DNA of 64,000 nt, taken from Caldilineales bacterium. Its GTDB lineage: Bacteria; Chloroflexota; Anaerolineae; J102. Positions 8,273 through 16,508 of the stretch are shown here, piece after piece. A program made the translations under genes and the position numbers. The notes beneath the pieces were generated by a model. That model saw only the letters and a list, made by a program, of their open reading frames with translations, was not told where the DNA came from and ran no database searches. Position 1 is the stretch's first letter. Every line of letters begins with the position of its first letter. The stretch spans positions 1 to 64,000 of the forward strand of contig JAIBAP010000003.1 in assembly GCA_019695115.1 (NCBI GenBank), given 5' to 3'.

Positions 8273-9588
8273 GCGATCCCACCCAGCAACGCGAGGCCAA
8301 GCTTCACCCCGACCTCCGTCGAGCCCTCGTCACCGCCGGCCCCGATGAAGTCCTTCCGGTCATCATCCGCTACCGCCGCGAGGCCGGCGCCGCCGCCGCC
8401 CAGGCGATGACCCCCGACCTGGTGACGACGATGACCTACGAAACCCTGCCGGTGTTGGCAGCCGAAGGCACGCCGCCCACCATCGTCAGCCTGGCCGAAA
8501 ACCCCTCGGTCGAGCGCATCTGGTACGACCTGCCCGTGCACACCTGGCTCGACGTCTCGGTGCCGCTGATCGAGGCGCCCAGAGTGTGGGAGAACGGTCG
8601 TCAGGGGACGGGGGTGAAGGTCGCCATCTTGGATACGGGGGTCGATCTCAACCATCCCGATCTCAAGGACCGTATCCGCGGCAGCCAGGATTTCAGCGGC
8701 AAGGGCAATGTGCAGGATGGCAACGGTCACGGCACGCATGTGGCCGGCATCATCGCCGGGTCGGGCTCGGCTGGCGGCGGCAGCTATCGCGGCGTGGCCC
8801 CGGCGGCCGAGTTGTACATCGGCAAGGTGCTGGATGACCGCGGCAGCGGCAAGATGAGCAATGTCATTGCCGGCGTCGAATGGGCGATCACGCAGGGGGT
8901 GGCGGTTGTGAACATGAGCCTGGGTAGCGATGGCTCGTGCGATGGCACCGATGCCCTCTCCGAGGCCTGCGATGCGGCTGTGGCCGAGGGCCTGGCCATG
9001 ATCGTGGCCGCAGGCAACGCCGGCCCCAACGCCCGCACGGTCGGTTCGCCCGGCTGCGCGCGGGATGTGATCACGATCGGAGCCAGCACCGACGACGACG
9101 CCATCGCCAGTTTCTCATCGCGCGGCCCCACCGCCGATGGCCGCACCAAGCCTGATGTCGTCTTCCCCGGCTACAAGATCATCGCCGCCCGCTCGGCCGG
9201 CACTTCGCTCGGTCGGGTGGTGGATGCCTACTATGTCGAGCTTTCGGGCACGAGCATGGCCACGCCCCATGCCGCCGGCACGGCCGCCCTGTTGCTGGAA
9301 GCCGAGCCGGGTCTGAAGCCGGCCGACCTCAAGCAGCGGCTGATGTCCACCGCCATCGACCTGAAGCTGGATGCCAACACCCAGGGCGCGGGCCGGGCCA
9401 ACGCCTTCGCCGCCTGGCAGGCCGGAGAGACCGAGCCGCCGCCGCCGCCACCGCCGCCGCCACCGCCGCCGCCACCCCCACCTCCACCGCCGCCCCCTCC
9501 TCCTCCCCCACCACCTCCGCCACCGCCGCCCTCGCCCCCCTTTGGCGGCTGCCTGCTCTCGATCTTACGGGTCTTCATGCTCTGGTAG
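8269..9588 (+). CDS. Subtilisin-like serine protease (S8) with polyproline tail
   Basis: This is a 439-residue S8 peptidase. Residues about 1-95 are propeptide-like. The catalytic domain shows Asp122 (ILDTGVD), His154 (GNGHGTHVAG), an AAGNAGPN oxyanion segment and Ser329 (SGTSMATPHAAG). After the domain comes an uninterrupted run of 32 prolines (9436-9531), then SPPFGGC and a short hydrophobic tail, LLSILRVFMLW. No N-terminal signal peptide is apparent, so the enzyme is either cytoplasmic or exported by an unrecognised route. The polyproline run should require EF-P and may vary in length. It is coupled to the upstream propeptide-like gene and followed by a strong terminator. Confidence 0.88.
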   Translation: MSDPTQQREAKLHPDLRRALVTAGPDEVLPVIIRYRREAGAAAAQAMTPDLVTTMTYETLPVLAAEGTPPTIVSLAENPSVERIWYDLPVHTWLDVSVPLIEAPRVWENGRQGTGVKVAILDTGVDLNHPDLKDRIRGSQDFSGKGNVQDGNGHGTHVAGIIAGSGSAGGGSYRGVAPAAELYIGKVLDDRGSGKMSNVIAGVEWAITQGVAVVNMSLGSDGSCDGTDALSEACDAAVAEGLAMIVAAGNAGPNARTVGSPGCARDVITIGASTDDDAIASFSSRGPTADGRTKPDVVFPGYKIIAARSAGTSLGRVVDAYYVELSGTSMATPHAAGTAALLLEAEPGLKPADLKQRLMSTAIDLKLDANTQGAGRANAFAAWQAGETEPPPPPPPPPPPPPPPPPPPPPPPPPPPPPPPPSPPFGGCLLSILRVFMLW

Positions 9589-9597
9589 CCCGCCGCA

Positions 9598-9635
9598 ACG
9601 AACCCGCCCGCGTCGGCTGACGCGGGCGGGTTCGT
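9598..9635. terminator. Strong hairpin terminator after the protease
   Basis: A perfect 17-bp inverted repeat (9598-9614 with 9619-9635) encloses a GGCT loop and begins 10 bp after the protease stop. A poor T-tract follows, so it may be a structural terminator. It lies between the convergent protease and Uma2 genes and could serve both. Confidence 0.75.
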
Positions 9636-9667
9636 CTGATTTCCGGTAAATTACAGCCGCGCGCGGG

Positions 9668-10414
9668 TCAAGCCGCGCCCGACAATTGCGCCCGGAGCCG
9701 CTCGATCTCGGCCGCTAGATCGGCCACCTGCCTCTCGGCCTCCCGCCGAGCGTCGGCTTCTTCATCGGGCGTGCGCAACCAGGTCTGGTGCTGGGGGTGG
9801 AAAAGACGCAATACAAAGGGCATGCCCGGTTCATGGTGTGGCTGCGCCCAGATTTCAAGGCTCAACGCCTCGCTGCGCACCCCCAATCGGCCTCGTTCAC
9901 CGCGCAAAGTGGGGATGGCTTCGTAGCGCCGTCCCGTTAGCCGATAGCCTTGCAGCAGCGGTGTAAAGTAAGCATCGAGTGGGTCGAAAAGCAGGTACTC
10001 GCGCACACCCAGACCCTGGTAAAGCCCCATCTTCCAGCCCAAATCAGCTCGCCAGGTGCCCGGCGAGGCGAATTCGAACACGACATCAGGCGCTTTGCCT
10101 TCCCGCCAGATCTGGTAATTGCTGCGGATGCCCTTGGGCGCCCCAAGAACGACGAAGACATCCGGCGCCACCGATTTGGTTGGATCGCCTTCCTCGTAAT
10201 ACACCAGCATGTCGGCGCCCAGATAGACGTTGGCATCGTCGCGGAAGAACTGGCCCAAGGCAAAACGTGTGTCGGTAATACAACGATATTGCGGGTCATT
10301 TTCAGCCATTGGCTTGCCATCCGATTCAGGGTAGACGATCACCTCCGTCTCGCGCGTGTGCGGGGCAAACGCAGGTGGCTTGAGAATGGGTTGGGCGATG
10401 GTGGCGACACTCAT
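9668..10414 (-). CDS. Uma2 family putative endonuclease
   Basis: The 248-residue product belongs to the Uma2 (DUF820) family, which has a PD-(D/E)XK restriction-endonuclease-like fold and is expanded in Cyanobacteria and Chloroflexota. Visible family features are the SVAPDVFVV strand, APDVVFEFASPGT with its acidic pair, the KMGLYQGLGVREYLLFDP segment, and a C-terminal charged coiled coil (about 215-245). The biological role of the family is unknown. The gene stands alone, convergent with the protease. Confidence 0.8.
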   Translation of the reverse strand: MSVATIAQPILKPPAFAPHTRETEVIVYPESDGKPMAENDPQYRCITDTRFALGQFFRDDANVYLGADMLVYYEEGDPTKSVAPDVFVVLGAPKGIRSNYQIWREGKAPDVVFEFASPGTWRADLGWKMGLYQGLGVREYLLFDPLDAYFTPLLQGYRLTGRRYEAIPTLRGERGRLGVRSEALSLEIWAQPHHEPGMPFVLRLFHPQHQTWLRTPDEEADARREAERQVADLAAEIERLRAQLSGAA

Positions 10415-10615
10415 GACTTGAATTCTCCGGGTTGAACATGCAGCATCGATTGCATTTTACGCCGGGGTCGCTGATACGTCAATCCGCCTTCGTGGGCAGC
10501 GCCCCGACCATGACCATAGCCCTTCGCCGACGAACGATCAGCCCCCATAGTCAAGAAGCGCCATCGTCCATCGTCAAGCCAGCCGGCCAGGCGGTGATTG
10601 CGGCGCGATCTGGAT
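10415..10615. other. Intergenic gap with no recognised gene
   Basis: Two hundred bases separate the Uma2 start from the RNA ligase stop. An open frame crosses the gap on the plus strand, but its translation has no recognisable domain and it runs into the antisense of the ligase gene. No repeat or terminator was seen. Confidence 0.4.
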
Positions 10616-11782
10616 TCAGCTCAAACCATACAACGACTTCACCGACGCGTACACCCAGCTCATCTCGCGCTTGGGGTAGTGCTGCGAGAGATGGCGCATC
10701 AGGTTGGGGAGGTCGCGCACGTCGAGGCCGGAGTCTTCCACCAGCTGCCGGAGCCAGGCGCGGCGCTGCATCTCGACCGTGAAGTCCAGGTACTCGCGCT
10801 GGATCAGGTCGGCGGCGCCTTCGATCTCGCGCGGGTCGTAGTCGGCCTCCAGCATGGCCTGCAAGTCTTCCACCCGGCCGGCGGCAAAATCGTAGCCGTT
10901 CTCCAGCATCTTGTGCAGGGCTTGCAAGATCGTCTCCCGGCTGATGCTGGCGCCGCTGGCCCAGTGGATTTCCTCGATCGAAGGCGGCTTGCACTTCCAA
11001 TAGGTGGCGGTCTCGGCGGCGGAAAGGACGAGGATGGCCCCCTCCTGGGTGAAGACGCCCTCGCCAGCAGCCCGGTTGGCCGCTTCCATGCGCTCTTGCC
11101 AGCGGCGATAGGCCTCGGCCAGCCCGGCGGCGTTGGGCGCGGCCACCTCGAGGGTGGGGATGAGGTCGAAGCCGTAGCGGGCGGCGATGTCGGTCAGGCG
11201 GCGGAAGCTGGCGATCTTGCGGTGGCGGACGGCGGTGTGGAGGGTGAGGGCCAGGGGGGTCTCGTAGCGGACGAGGTGGGGGTTGCGATAGCCCCACAGC
11301 TCGAAGATGAGGACGGCGTCCTGCACCCGCACGGCCTCCTCGACCCGCGCCCGGTCGGGCATGGCCTCATCCAGCAGCCCCCACCAGTCGCCCCAACGGC
11401 TGGCGGCCAGCACCGGTTGCAACCGGGTGCGCGGGATCACCTCCAGCAGCTGGCCGGATGCATCCTTGAGCGGGTAGAAGATGATGGCGGTGCCGTCGAG
11501 CTTGAGGGTGAAGCGGGCGTCGACGGTGTTCTGGGGGACGCTGATCGAGACGATGGGCCGGCCGTCGCGGTCGAATTCGTAGGGGTAGTGGATTTTGGGC
11601 ATGGCATAGACGAATTCCAGCCGTTCTTGCCCGGCCAGTTCGGTGATGGCCAGCAGGCCCAGCTTCTCGCTCTCGTGGCGGCAGATATAGCCGGCAAAAG
11701 GGATGCCGCCCGGCGACGCGACCGCAAACGGCTGCCAGTAGCGGGGGCCGGTCTGAGTGATGGCGATGATTTGATCGAGCAT
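10616..11782 (-). CDS. T4 Rnl1-like ATP-dependent RNA ligase
   Basis: The 388-residue protein carries the ordered motifs of the nucleotidyltransferase ligases. Motif I is KLDGTAI with candidate AMP-accepting Lys94. A motif III-like segment is VLIFELWGYRNPHLVRYE, motif IV is EGVF/EGAILV, and motif V is YWKCKPP. A helical C-terminal domain of about 100 residues follows. RNA ligases of the Rnl1 type join 5'-phosphate and 3'-OH RNA ends, for example in repair of cleaved tRNA. The ATG at 11782 is chosen because GGGAGAAG lies 4 nt upstream; a longer frame begins 14 codons earlier without a ribosome site. No polynucleotide kinase gene is adjacent, so substrate and partner are unknown. Confidence 0.72.
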   Translation of the reverse strand: MLDQIIAITQTGPRYWQPFAVASPGGIPFAGYICRHESEKLGLLAITELAGQERLEFVYAMPKIHYPYEFDRDGRPIVSISVPQNTVDARFTLKLDGTAIIFYPLKDASGQLLEVIPRTRLQPVLAASRWGDWWGLLDEAMPDRARVEEAVRVQDAVLIFELWGYRNPHLVRYETPLALTLHTAVRHRKIASFRRLTDIAARYGFDLIPTLEVAAPNAAGLAEAYRRWQERMEAANRAAGEGVFTQEGAILVLSAAETATYWKCKPPSIEEIHWASGASISRETILQALHKMLENGYDFAAGRVEDLQAMLEADYDPREIEGAADLIQREYLDFTVEMQRRAWLRQLVEDSGLDVRDLPNLMRHLSQHYPKREMSWVYASVKSLYGLS

Positions 11783-11877
11783 TTTGCTTCTCCCTGGCTC
11801 GGCGCGACGGGCGGGGATGGCCACAAGGCGCGGCGACAGGGCGATCTTAGCATATCCCCTGCCTTCGGCTATACTTG

Positions 11878-12013
11878 GTCAGTGGTCAGTGGTCAGTAGT
11901 CAGTAGTCGGTAGTCAGTGGTCAGTAGTCGGTAGTCAGTGGTCAGTGATGGCAATCTCCAACTGCGATCTCCAATAACCAATCTCCAATAACCAATCCCC
12001 ACTCCCCAATCTC
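11878..12013. repeat. Heptamer repeats of two families
   Basis: Ten contiguous heptamers of type GTCAGTG/GTCAGTA/GTCGGTA (11878-11947) are followed by units of type CCAATAA/CCAATCT (about 11953-12013). Both have a strict 7-nt period. They fill the divergent gap between the RNA ligase and adenosine deaminase genes and end 1 bp before the deaminase ATG. Confidence 0.85.
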
Positions 12014-12014
12014 C

Positions 12015-13046
12015 ATGCCCGACCCCACCCTCCCCCTCATCGACCTCCATCGCCATTTGGATGGCTCCGTGCGGCTGCAAACCATCCTCGACCTGGGCCG
12101 GCAGCACAACCTGCCCCTGCCCGCCTGGGACCTGGACGGCCTGCGCCCACACGTACAGGTGACGACGCCGCAGCCGGGGGTGATGGCCTTTTTGCAGAAG
12201 TTCAAGTGGATGACGGGCGTGCTGGTCGATTACGACGCCTGCCGCCGCATCGCTTACGAGAACGTGGAGGATGCGCTGGCCGAAGGCATCGCCTACATCG
12301 AGTTGCGCTTCAGCCCGGTGTTCATGGCCCAGGCGCACGGGCTGGCCCCGGCCGGCGTGGTGGAGGCGGTCTGCGATGGCGTCGAGGCCGGGGCGCGCGA
12401 CACGGGCGTGCGCGCCCACCTGATCGGGATCATCAGCCGCCATTTCGGGCCGGAGAGCGGCTGGCGGGAGCTGGAGGCGCTGCTGAGTCAGCGCGACCGG
12501 CTGGCGGCGCTGGACCTGGCCGGGGACGAGGCCAACTGGCCGGGCGAGTTGTTCGTGAAGCATTTCCGCCTCGCCCGCGCGGCCGGCTGGGGGATCACCG
12601 TCCATGCCGGCGAGGCGGCGGGGCCAGAGAGCATCTGGCAGGCGCTGCGCGAGTTGGGCGCCACGCGCATCGGCCATGCCACCCGCGCCAGCGAGGACCC
12701 GGCCCTGCTCGATTTCCTGGCCGAGCGCGGCATCGGCATCGAGGCCAACCTGACCAGCAATGTGCAGACCAGCACCGTGCCCGACTATGCCTCACACCCG
12801 CTCCGTTCCTGGCTCGAGCGCGGCCTGCTGGCCACGATCAACTCGGACGACCCCGGCATCAGCGCCATCGACCTGCCCTACGAATACCGCCTGGCCGCCC
12901 CCGCCGCCGGCCTCACCCCCGCCCACATCCGCCAGGCGCAGGCCAATGCGCTCACTATCGCTTTCCTCTCGGATGAGGAGAAAAAGGCGCTGGAAGCGCC
13001 TCGTAGTAACGACTTTAGTCGTTCCTCTCGCGCAAGAAGCGACTGA
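12015..13046 (+). CDS. add: Adenosine deaminase
   Basis: Adenosine deaminase converts adenosine to inosine in purine salvage. The 343-residue product has the zinc ligands in [11 protein letters not shown] near the N-terminus, the catalytic [10 protein letters not shown] motif, GHATRA, and the NSDDPGI motif near the C-terminus. Length is close to the family norm (about 330-350). The last 15 residues and the stop codon lie inside a dispersed 60-bp palindrome (13001-13060), so the native C-terminus has been replaced or extended by a repeat insertion. No ribosome site precedes the ATG; the upstream sequence is heptamer repeat. Confidence 0.9.
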   Translation: MPDPTLPLIDLHRHLDGSVRLQTILDLGRQHNLPLPAWDLDGLRPHVQVTTPQPGVMAFLQKFKWMTGVLVDYDACRRIAYENVEDALAEGIAYIELRFSPVFMAQAHGLAPAGVVEAVCDGVEAGARDTGVRAHLIGIISRHFGPESGWRELEALLSQRDRLAALDLAGDEANWPGELFVKHFRLARAAGWGITVHAGEAAGPESIWQALRELGATRIGHATRASEDPALLDFLAERGIGIEANLTSNVQTSTVPDYASHPLRSWLERGLLATINSDDPGISAIDLPYEYRLAAPAAGLTPAHIRQAQANALTIAFLSDEEKKALEAPRSNDFSRSSRARSD

Positions 13047-13060
13047 AGTCGCTACTACGA
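13001..13060. repeat. Dispersed 60-bp palindrome, copy A
   Basis: The element runs from TCGTAGTAACGACTTTAGTC to GACTGAAGTCGCTACTACGA, with long complementary arms. It overlaps the 3' end of add and provides its stop codon. Five more copies are at 13713-13772 and 45686-45966. Confidence 0.9.
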
Positions 13061-13070
13061 AAAGGTGAGG

Positions 13071-13103
13071 AGCGGTCGGAGCGCTCGCAGCGCTCCGACC
13101 GCT
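13071..13103. terminator. Bidirectional terminator-like hairpin
   Basis: A perfect 15-bp stem (AGCGGTCGGAGCGCT and its complement) encloses a CGC loop between the convergent add and PH-domain genes. There is no clear T-tract. Confidence 0.65.
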
Positions 13104-13113
13104 GGCCTCGCGC

Positions 13114-13656
13114 CTACATCTCCTCCTGCACGCTGTACCGGAACCGCTTGCGCGCCTCCAGCATCGCCCGGCGCAGGATCTCGTGCACTTCCTGGACGTT
13201 AGGCACGTTGCGCAACACCGTCTCGGGCAACGATTGGTCGGAACTGCGGATGGTGATGTCGCCGATGTTGAGGGCGCGCTCGGTCAGGCTTTGGTCGTGG
13301 TCGATGTCCTGGATGCGGACCAACTCGATGTCGTCCCGGTCCTTGGCCAGCAGCCCGCGGATCACCCGCACCCGCTCGCTGGTGATCTGGTAGGTGGTGG
13401 TGAGCGAGAGGAAGGGCCGCCCCTCCCACAGCAGCTGCTCTTCGTCGTGCAGCGGCATGGCCGAGGCAGAGACCTGGCGGCCAGGCAGCCCGGCCTCGCT
13501 CAGGGTGTCGTCGATGGCCAGCAACACGCCGTCGGCGATGGCCTCCACCAGGGCGCTGAGCTGGTCGGCGGGGATGGCGGAGACGGAGACGCCGCTCTGG
13601 GCGATGGATTGCCAGACGCGGGCGGTGACTTTGGCTTTGGCGTCGGTGGGGTTCAT
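13114..13656 (-). CDS. Bacterial PH-domain protein
   Basis: The 180-residue product, from an ATG at 13656, has no signal peptide. Residues about 72-165 look like a bacterial PH domain (bPH_2 type): ELLWEGRP-like LLWEGRPFLSLTTTYQIT, SERVRVIRGLLAKDRDDIELVRIQDID, and a terminal helix. Such domains occur in membrane-associated or stress proteins, but this one has no membrane segment. The N-terminal 60 residues are predicted helical and unassigned. Longer upstream frames run through repeat DNA and were not used. Function is unknown. Confidence 0.65.
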   Translation of the reverse strand: MNPTDAKAKVTARVWQSIAQSGVSVSAIPADQLSALVEAIADGVLLAIDDTLSEAGLPGRQVSASAMPLHDEEQLLWEGRPFLSLTTTYQITSERVRVIRGLLAKDRDDIELVRIQDIDHDQSLTERALNIGDITIRSSDQSLPETVLRNVPNVQEVHEILRRAMLEARKRFRYSVQEEM

Positions 13657-13712
13657 GGGGAGAGAGGGGGAGAGGGAGGGGGATACGCAGGGAAGGGGAG
13701 AGGGGAAGGAGT

Positions 13713-13772
13713 TCGTAGTAACGACTTTAGTCGTTCTCGCGACACAAAGAACGACTAAAGTCGTTACTACGG
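13713..13772. repeat. Dispersed 60-bp palindrome, copy B
   Basis: This copy has perfect 24-bp arms, beginning CGTAGTAACGACTTTAGTCG, around a 10-nt loop. It lies between the PH-domain and DsbA-like genes. Confidence 0.92.
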
Positions 13773-13792
13773 GTGAGATGGGAGGTGCGGGA

Positions 13793-14593
13793 TTATGAGC
13801 CGGCGAGGGCCTGGTCGATGATGGCGTTGAAGCTGGTGGCCGGTTGGGCGCCCTTGACTTCCTGGCCGTTGATGTAGAACGTTGGCGTCGATTGCACGCC
13901 CAACTGGGTGGCTTCGGTCTTGTAGCGGTTGACTTCCTGCAATTTCTCGCCGCCGTCGAAGCACTGGTTGAACTGTGCCATATCCAGCCCCACGGCTTGG
14001 GCAATGGTTTTCAGGTTGGCTTTGCTGAAGGCGCCCAGGTTCTCGCCGTTCTGGTTGGCGAAGACGGTGTCGTGGAAGGGCCAGAATTTGTTCTGGTCGC
14101 TGGCGCAGAGGGCGGCGGCGGCGGCATCGGTCGATTCCTGACCAATGAAGGCGTAGGGATGGAATTCGTAACGCACGTTGGGGTTGTTGGCGTAGCGTTC
14201 GATCAGCAGCGGCATGGTGTTGACGGCATGGCGGCCACAGAACGGGCACTGGAAGTCGCTGTATTCTTTGATCACCACCTTCGCTCCCTCTGGCCCACCC
14301 CAGGCCAGACCGTTAGCGTTGGGCGGGTTCTCGGTGCTGACATCCTTGAGGTCGAGCGGCTGCGGCCGGTTGACCCAGAAGATGAGGGCGATGACAAGGA
14401 TGACGCCGGCGGCGATGACGCCATAGGCGATGGTGCGATTGCGTTGGCGCTGGGCCTCGCGCTGTTGCCGGGCCGTGCGGCGGCTGGCGGCGGCCGATGG
14501 AGCGCTAGTGGGCGCGCTACTCGGTGCGGCCGGTTGCGCCGGCTTGGGCTGAGATGGGGATTTGCCAGTGGTCTTGTTGCTTTGTTTGGACAT
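13793..14593 (-). CDS. DsbA-family membrane-anchored thioredoxin
   Basis: The 266-residue protein has a Pro/Ala/Ser-rich and basic cytoplasmic N-terminus (1-53), one membrane helix (about 54-73) and an extracytoplasmic DsbA-like domain. The active site is FQCPFCGRH (Cys116 and Cys119), and the cis-proline loop is QSTPTFYING. These thiol:disulfide oxidoreductases introduce or isomerise disulfides in exported proteins. No DsbB or VKOR partner is adjacent. The stop lies about 20 bp from the copy B palindrome. Confidence 0.87.
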   Translation of the reverse strand: MSKQSNKTTGKSPSQPKPAQPAAPSSAPTSAPSAAASRRTARQQREAQRQRNRTIAYGVIAAGVILVIALIFWVNRPQPLDLKDVSTENPPNANGLAWGGPEGAKVVIKEYSDFQCPFCGRHAVNTMPLLIERYANNPNVRYEFHPYAFIGQESTDAAAAALCASDQNKFWPFHDTVFANQNGENLGAFSKANLKTIAQAVGLDMAQFNQCFDGGEKLQEVNRYKTEATQLGVQSTPTFYINGQEVKGAQPATSFNAIIDQALAGS

Positions 14594-14949
14594 AGGTTGA
14601 ATGATAGGTGCGATGAGAGGATGGGGATGAGGAGACGCCTCACCCGGCCCCTATTGTACACCAGCAGGCGGGAAAAGGGGGGAGTGGAGAGTGGGGATTG
14701 GAGATTGGGGATTGCGGATTGCGAAGTGCGGATTGCGGAAAGGATCGATCACGAATGGCACGAATAGAGCCACCTGCGGATTGCGAATTGCGGATTGCGG
14801 ATTGCGAAATGGATCGATCACAAATGGCACGAACAGAGCCACTTGTCACCCGCCGCCCGTCACCCGCCACCTGCCACTTGCGACCCGCCACTTGCCACTT
14901 GCGACCCGCCACCTGCCACTTGCGACTTGCGACCTGCCCCCCCTCCCCC
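14594..14949. repeat. Repeat-filled gap: heptamers and a 35-bp direct repeat
   Basis: No gene is seen. The gap holds GATTGCG-type heptamers (about 14690-14738 and 14776-14808). Two copies of a roughly 35-bp direct repeat starting GGATCGATCACRAATGGCAC lie near 14741-14774 and 14811-14845. Fourteen contiguous heptamers of consensus SACYYGC lie at about 14841-14938. The last tract ends about 10 bp from the korC stop codon. Confidence 0.8.
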
Positions 14950-15519
14950 TCAGGCCGGGACGAGATCGCCGGCCGGGAACAGGGCCATGACAAAGGCGGC
15001 GCCCGCCTGCAAGGCGGCCTGGTTGGCGGGCAACAGCGCCCGATGCCGCTCCGGCAGGTGCGCTGCCAGCGCCCGCTCGATGGCCGCCAGCGGCAGCAAC
15101 TCGGTCGCGGCCAGCAGCGCCCCCAACATGGTCACATTGGCCAGCCGCAGATGGCCGTGCTGTTCGGCGATGTCGTTGGCCGGGATGAGGATAGCATCGA
15201 TGTCATGGCGCTGGACAGGGCGCTTGACGAAGGAGCTGTTGGCCACCAGCAGACCGTTGGGCTTCACCAGCGGCTCGTACTTGTCCGCCGAGGGCAGGTT
15301 CATGGCCAGGGCCAGGTCGGGGTTCCGCACCAGGGGCGAGCCGATCGGCTCGTCGCCGACCACCACCGTGCAATGGGCCGTGCCCCCGCGCATTTCGGGG
15401 CCATAGGACGGTATCCAGGTGACGTACAGCCCCGCGTCATTGGCGGCGTAGGTCAAGAGCTGCCCGGCGAACAAGGCCCCCTGCCCGCCAAAACCGGAGA
15501 TGATGATTGATTTTTCCAT
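14950..15519 (-). CDS. korC: 2-oxoacid:ferredoxin oxidoreductase, gamma subunit
   Basis: The gamma subunit completes the 2-oxoacid:ferredoxin oxidoreductase complex, which oxidises a 2-oxoacid with CoA to acyl-CoA, CO2 and reduced ferredoxin. The 189-residue product begins with the family signature [18 protein letters not shown] and contains [14 protein letters not shown] and [10 protein letters not shown]-like [10 protein letters not shown]. It is the last of four genes in the order D-A-B-C on the minus strand; this order is typical of the 2-oxoglutarate enzyme (Kor), but other 2-oxoacids are possible. A gap of 162 bp with heptamer repeats separates it from korB. Confidence 0.88.
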   Translation of the reverse strand: MEKSIIISGFGGQGALFAGQLLTYAANDAGLYVTWIPSYGPEMRGGTAHCTVVVGDEPIGSPLVRNPDLALAMNLPSADKYEPLVKPNGLLVANSSFVKRPVQRHDIDAILIPANDIAEQHGHLRLANVTMLGALLAATELLPLAAIERALAAHLPERHRALLPANQAALQAGAAFVMALFPAGDLVPA

Positions 15520-15529
15520 AGGATGGGAG

Positions 15530-15680
15530 TTACGAATTGCGAATTGCGGATTGCGAAACGTGAGGCGTGAGGCGTGAAACGTGAAACGTGAGGCGTGAGG
15601 CCCGGCAGCCAAACTTGCCACTTGCGATCCTTCGTTTTACTCAGGACAAGCTCTGCCACTTGCGACCTGCCACCTGCCTT
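15530..15680. repeat. Heptamer repeats between korB and korC
   Basis: The korB-korC gap contains AATTGCG/GATTGCG units (about 15533-15557), CGTGAGG/CGTGAAA units (about 15560-15600) and SACYTGC units (about 15616-15626 and 15654-15679). They lie inside an operon, so they would be transcribed. Confidence 0.75.
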
Positions 15681-15681
15681 C

Positions 15682-16494
15682 CTACCTCCCCAACGCCTCA
15701 TGCACTTTGAAATCGCCCAGCGGATAGACGGGCACCATGTGCTCGTGGATCCAGTCCATGGCCGTGAGCGGGTCCACGCCCCAGTTGGTGGGGCAACTGC
15801 TAAGGATCTCGACGATGCCCAGGCCCAGGCCCTTGATTTGCGCCTGAAACGCCTGCTCGACGGCCTTCTTGGTCTTGCGGATGTCGGCCACCGAATGCAT
15901 CGAGCGACGGGCGGCAAAGGCCACGCCCGGCATCATCGCCAGCATCTCGGTGATGTGCAAGGGCGAGCCTTGCAGCCGGATGTCGCGGCCAAAGGGCGAG
16001 GAGGTCGTCACCTGGCCGGCAAGGGTGGTGGGGGCCATCTGGCCGCCGGTCATGCCATAGACGCCGTTGTTGACGAAGATGACGGTCAGCATCTCGCCGC
16101 GGGCGCAGGCGTGCAGGATTTCGTTGGTGCCAATCGAGGCCAGGTCGCCGTCGCCCTGGTAGGTGAACACGATCTTGTCGGGCAGGGCGCGCTTGACGCC
16201 CGTAGCCATGGCCGGGGCGCGGCCGTGCGCGGCTTCGCAGCCATCGATATTGAAGTATTCGTAAGCAAACACGGCGCAGCCCACCGGCGACACGCCGATG
16301 GTGCGTTCGCGCACCCCCAGTTCGTCGATGACCTCGGCCACCAGCCGGTGGATGATGCCGTGCGTGCAGCCGGGGCAGTAGTGCGTCTGAGCGTCTTTCA
16401 GCGCTTCCGGGCGCCGATACACCACCTGCATCGCCTCCAGATCGGGGAGGGGCGGGGCGACGGTGGTGGGGGTGGGAAGGGTGGCAAGGGTCAT
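15682..16494 (-). CDS. korB: 2-oxoacid:ferredoxin oxidoreductase, beta subunit
   Basis: The beta subunit binds thiamine diphosphate and, in this class, takes part in electron transfer. The 270-residue protein shows YCPGCTHG with candidate cluster or catalytic cysteines, SPVGCAVF, and the ThDP-binding motif [12 protein letters not shown], with VFVNN-like [15 protein letters not shown] about 25 residues later. The last part, [14 protein letters not shown], is also typical. The gene starts 14 bp after korA on the minus strand. Confidence 0.9.
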   Translation of the reverse strand: MTLATLPTPTTVAPPLPDLEAMQVVYRRPEALKDAQTHYCPGCTHGIIHRLVAEVIDELGVRERTIGVSPVGCAVFAYEYFNIDGCEAAHGRAPAMATGVKRALPDKIVFTYQGDGDLASIGTNEILHACARGEMLTVIFVNNGVYGMTGGQMAPTTLAGQVTTSSPFGRDIRLQGSPLHITEMLAMMPGVAFAARRSMHSVADIRKTKKAVEQAFQAQIKGLGLGIVEILSSCPTNWGVDPLTAMDWIHEHMVPVYPLGDFKVHEALGR

Positions 16495-16508
16495 GGCTTC
16501 ATCTCCTT

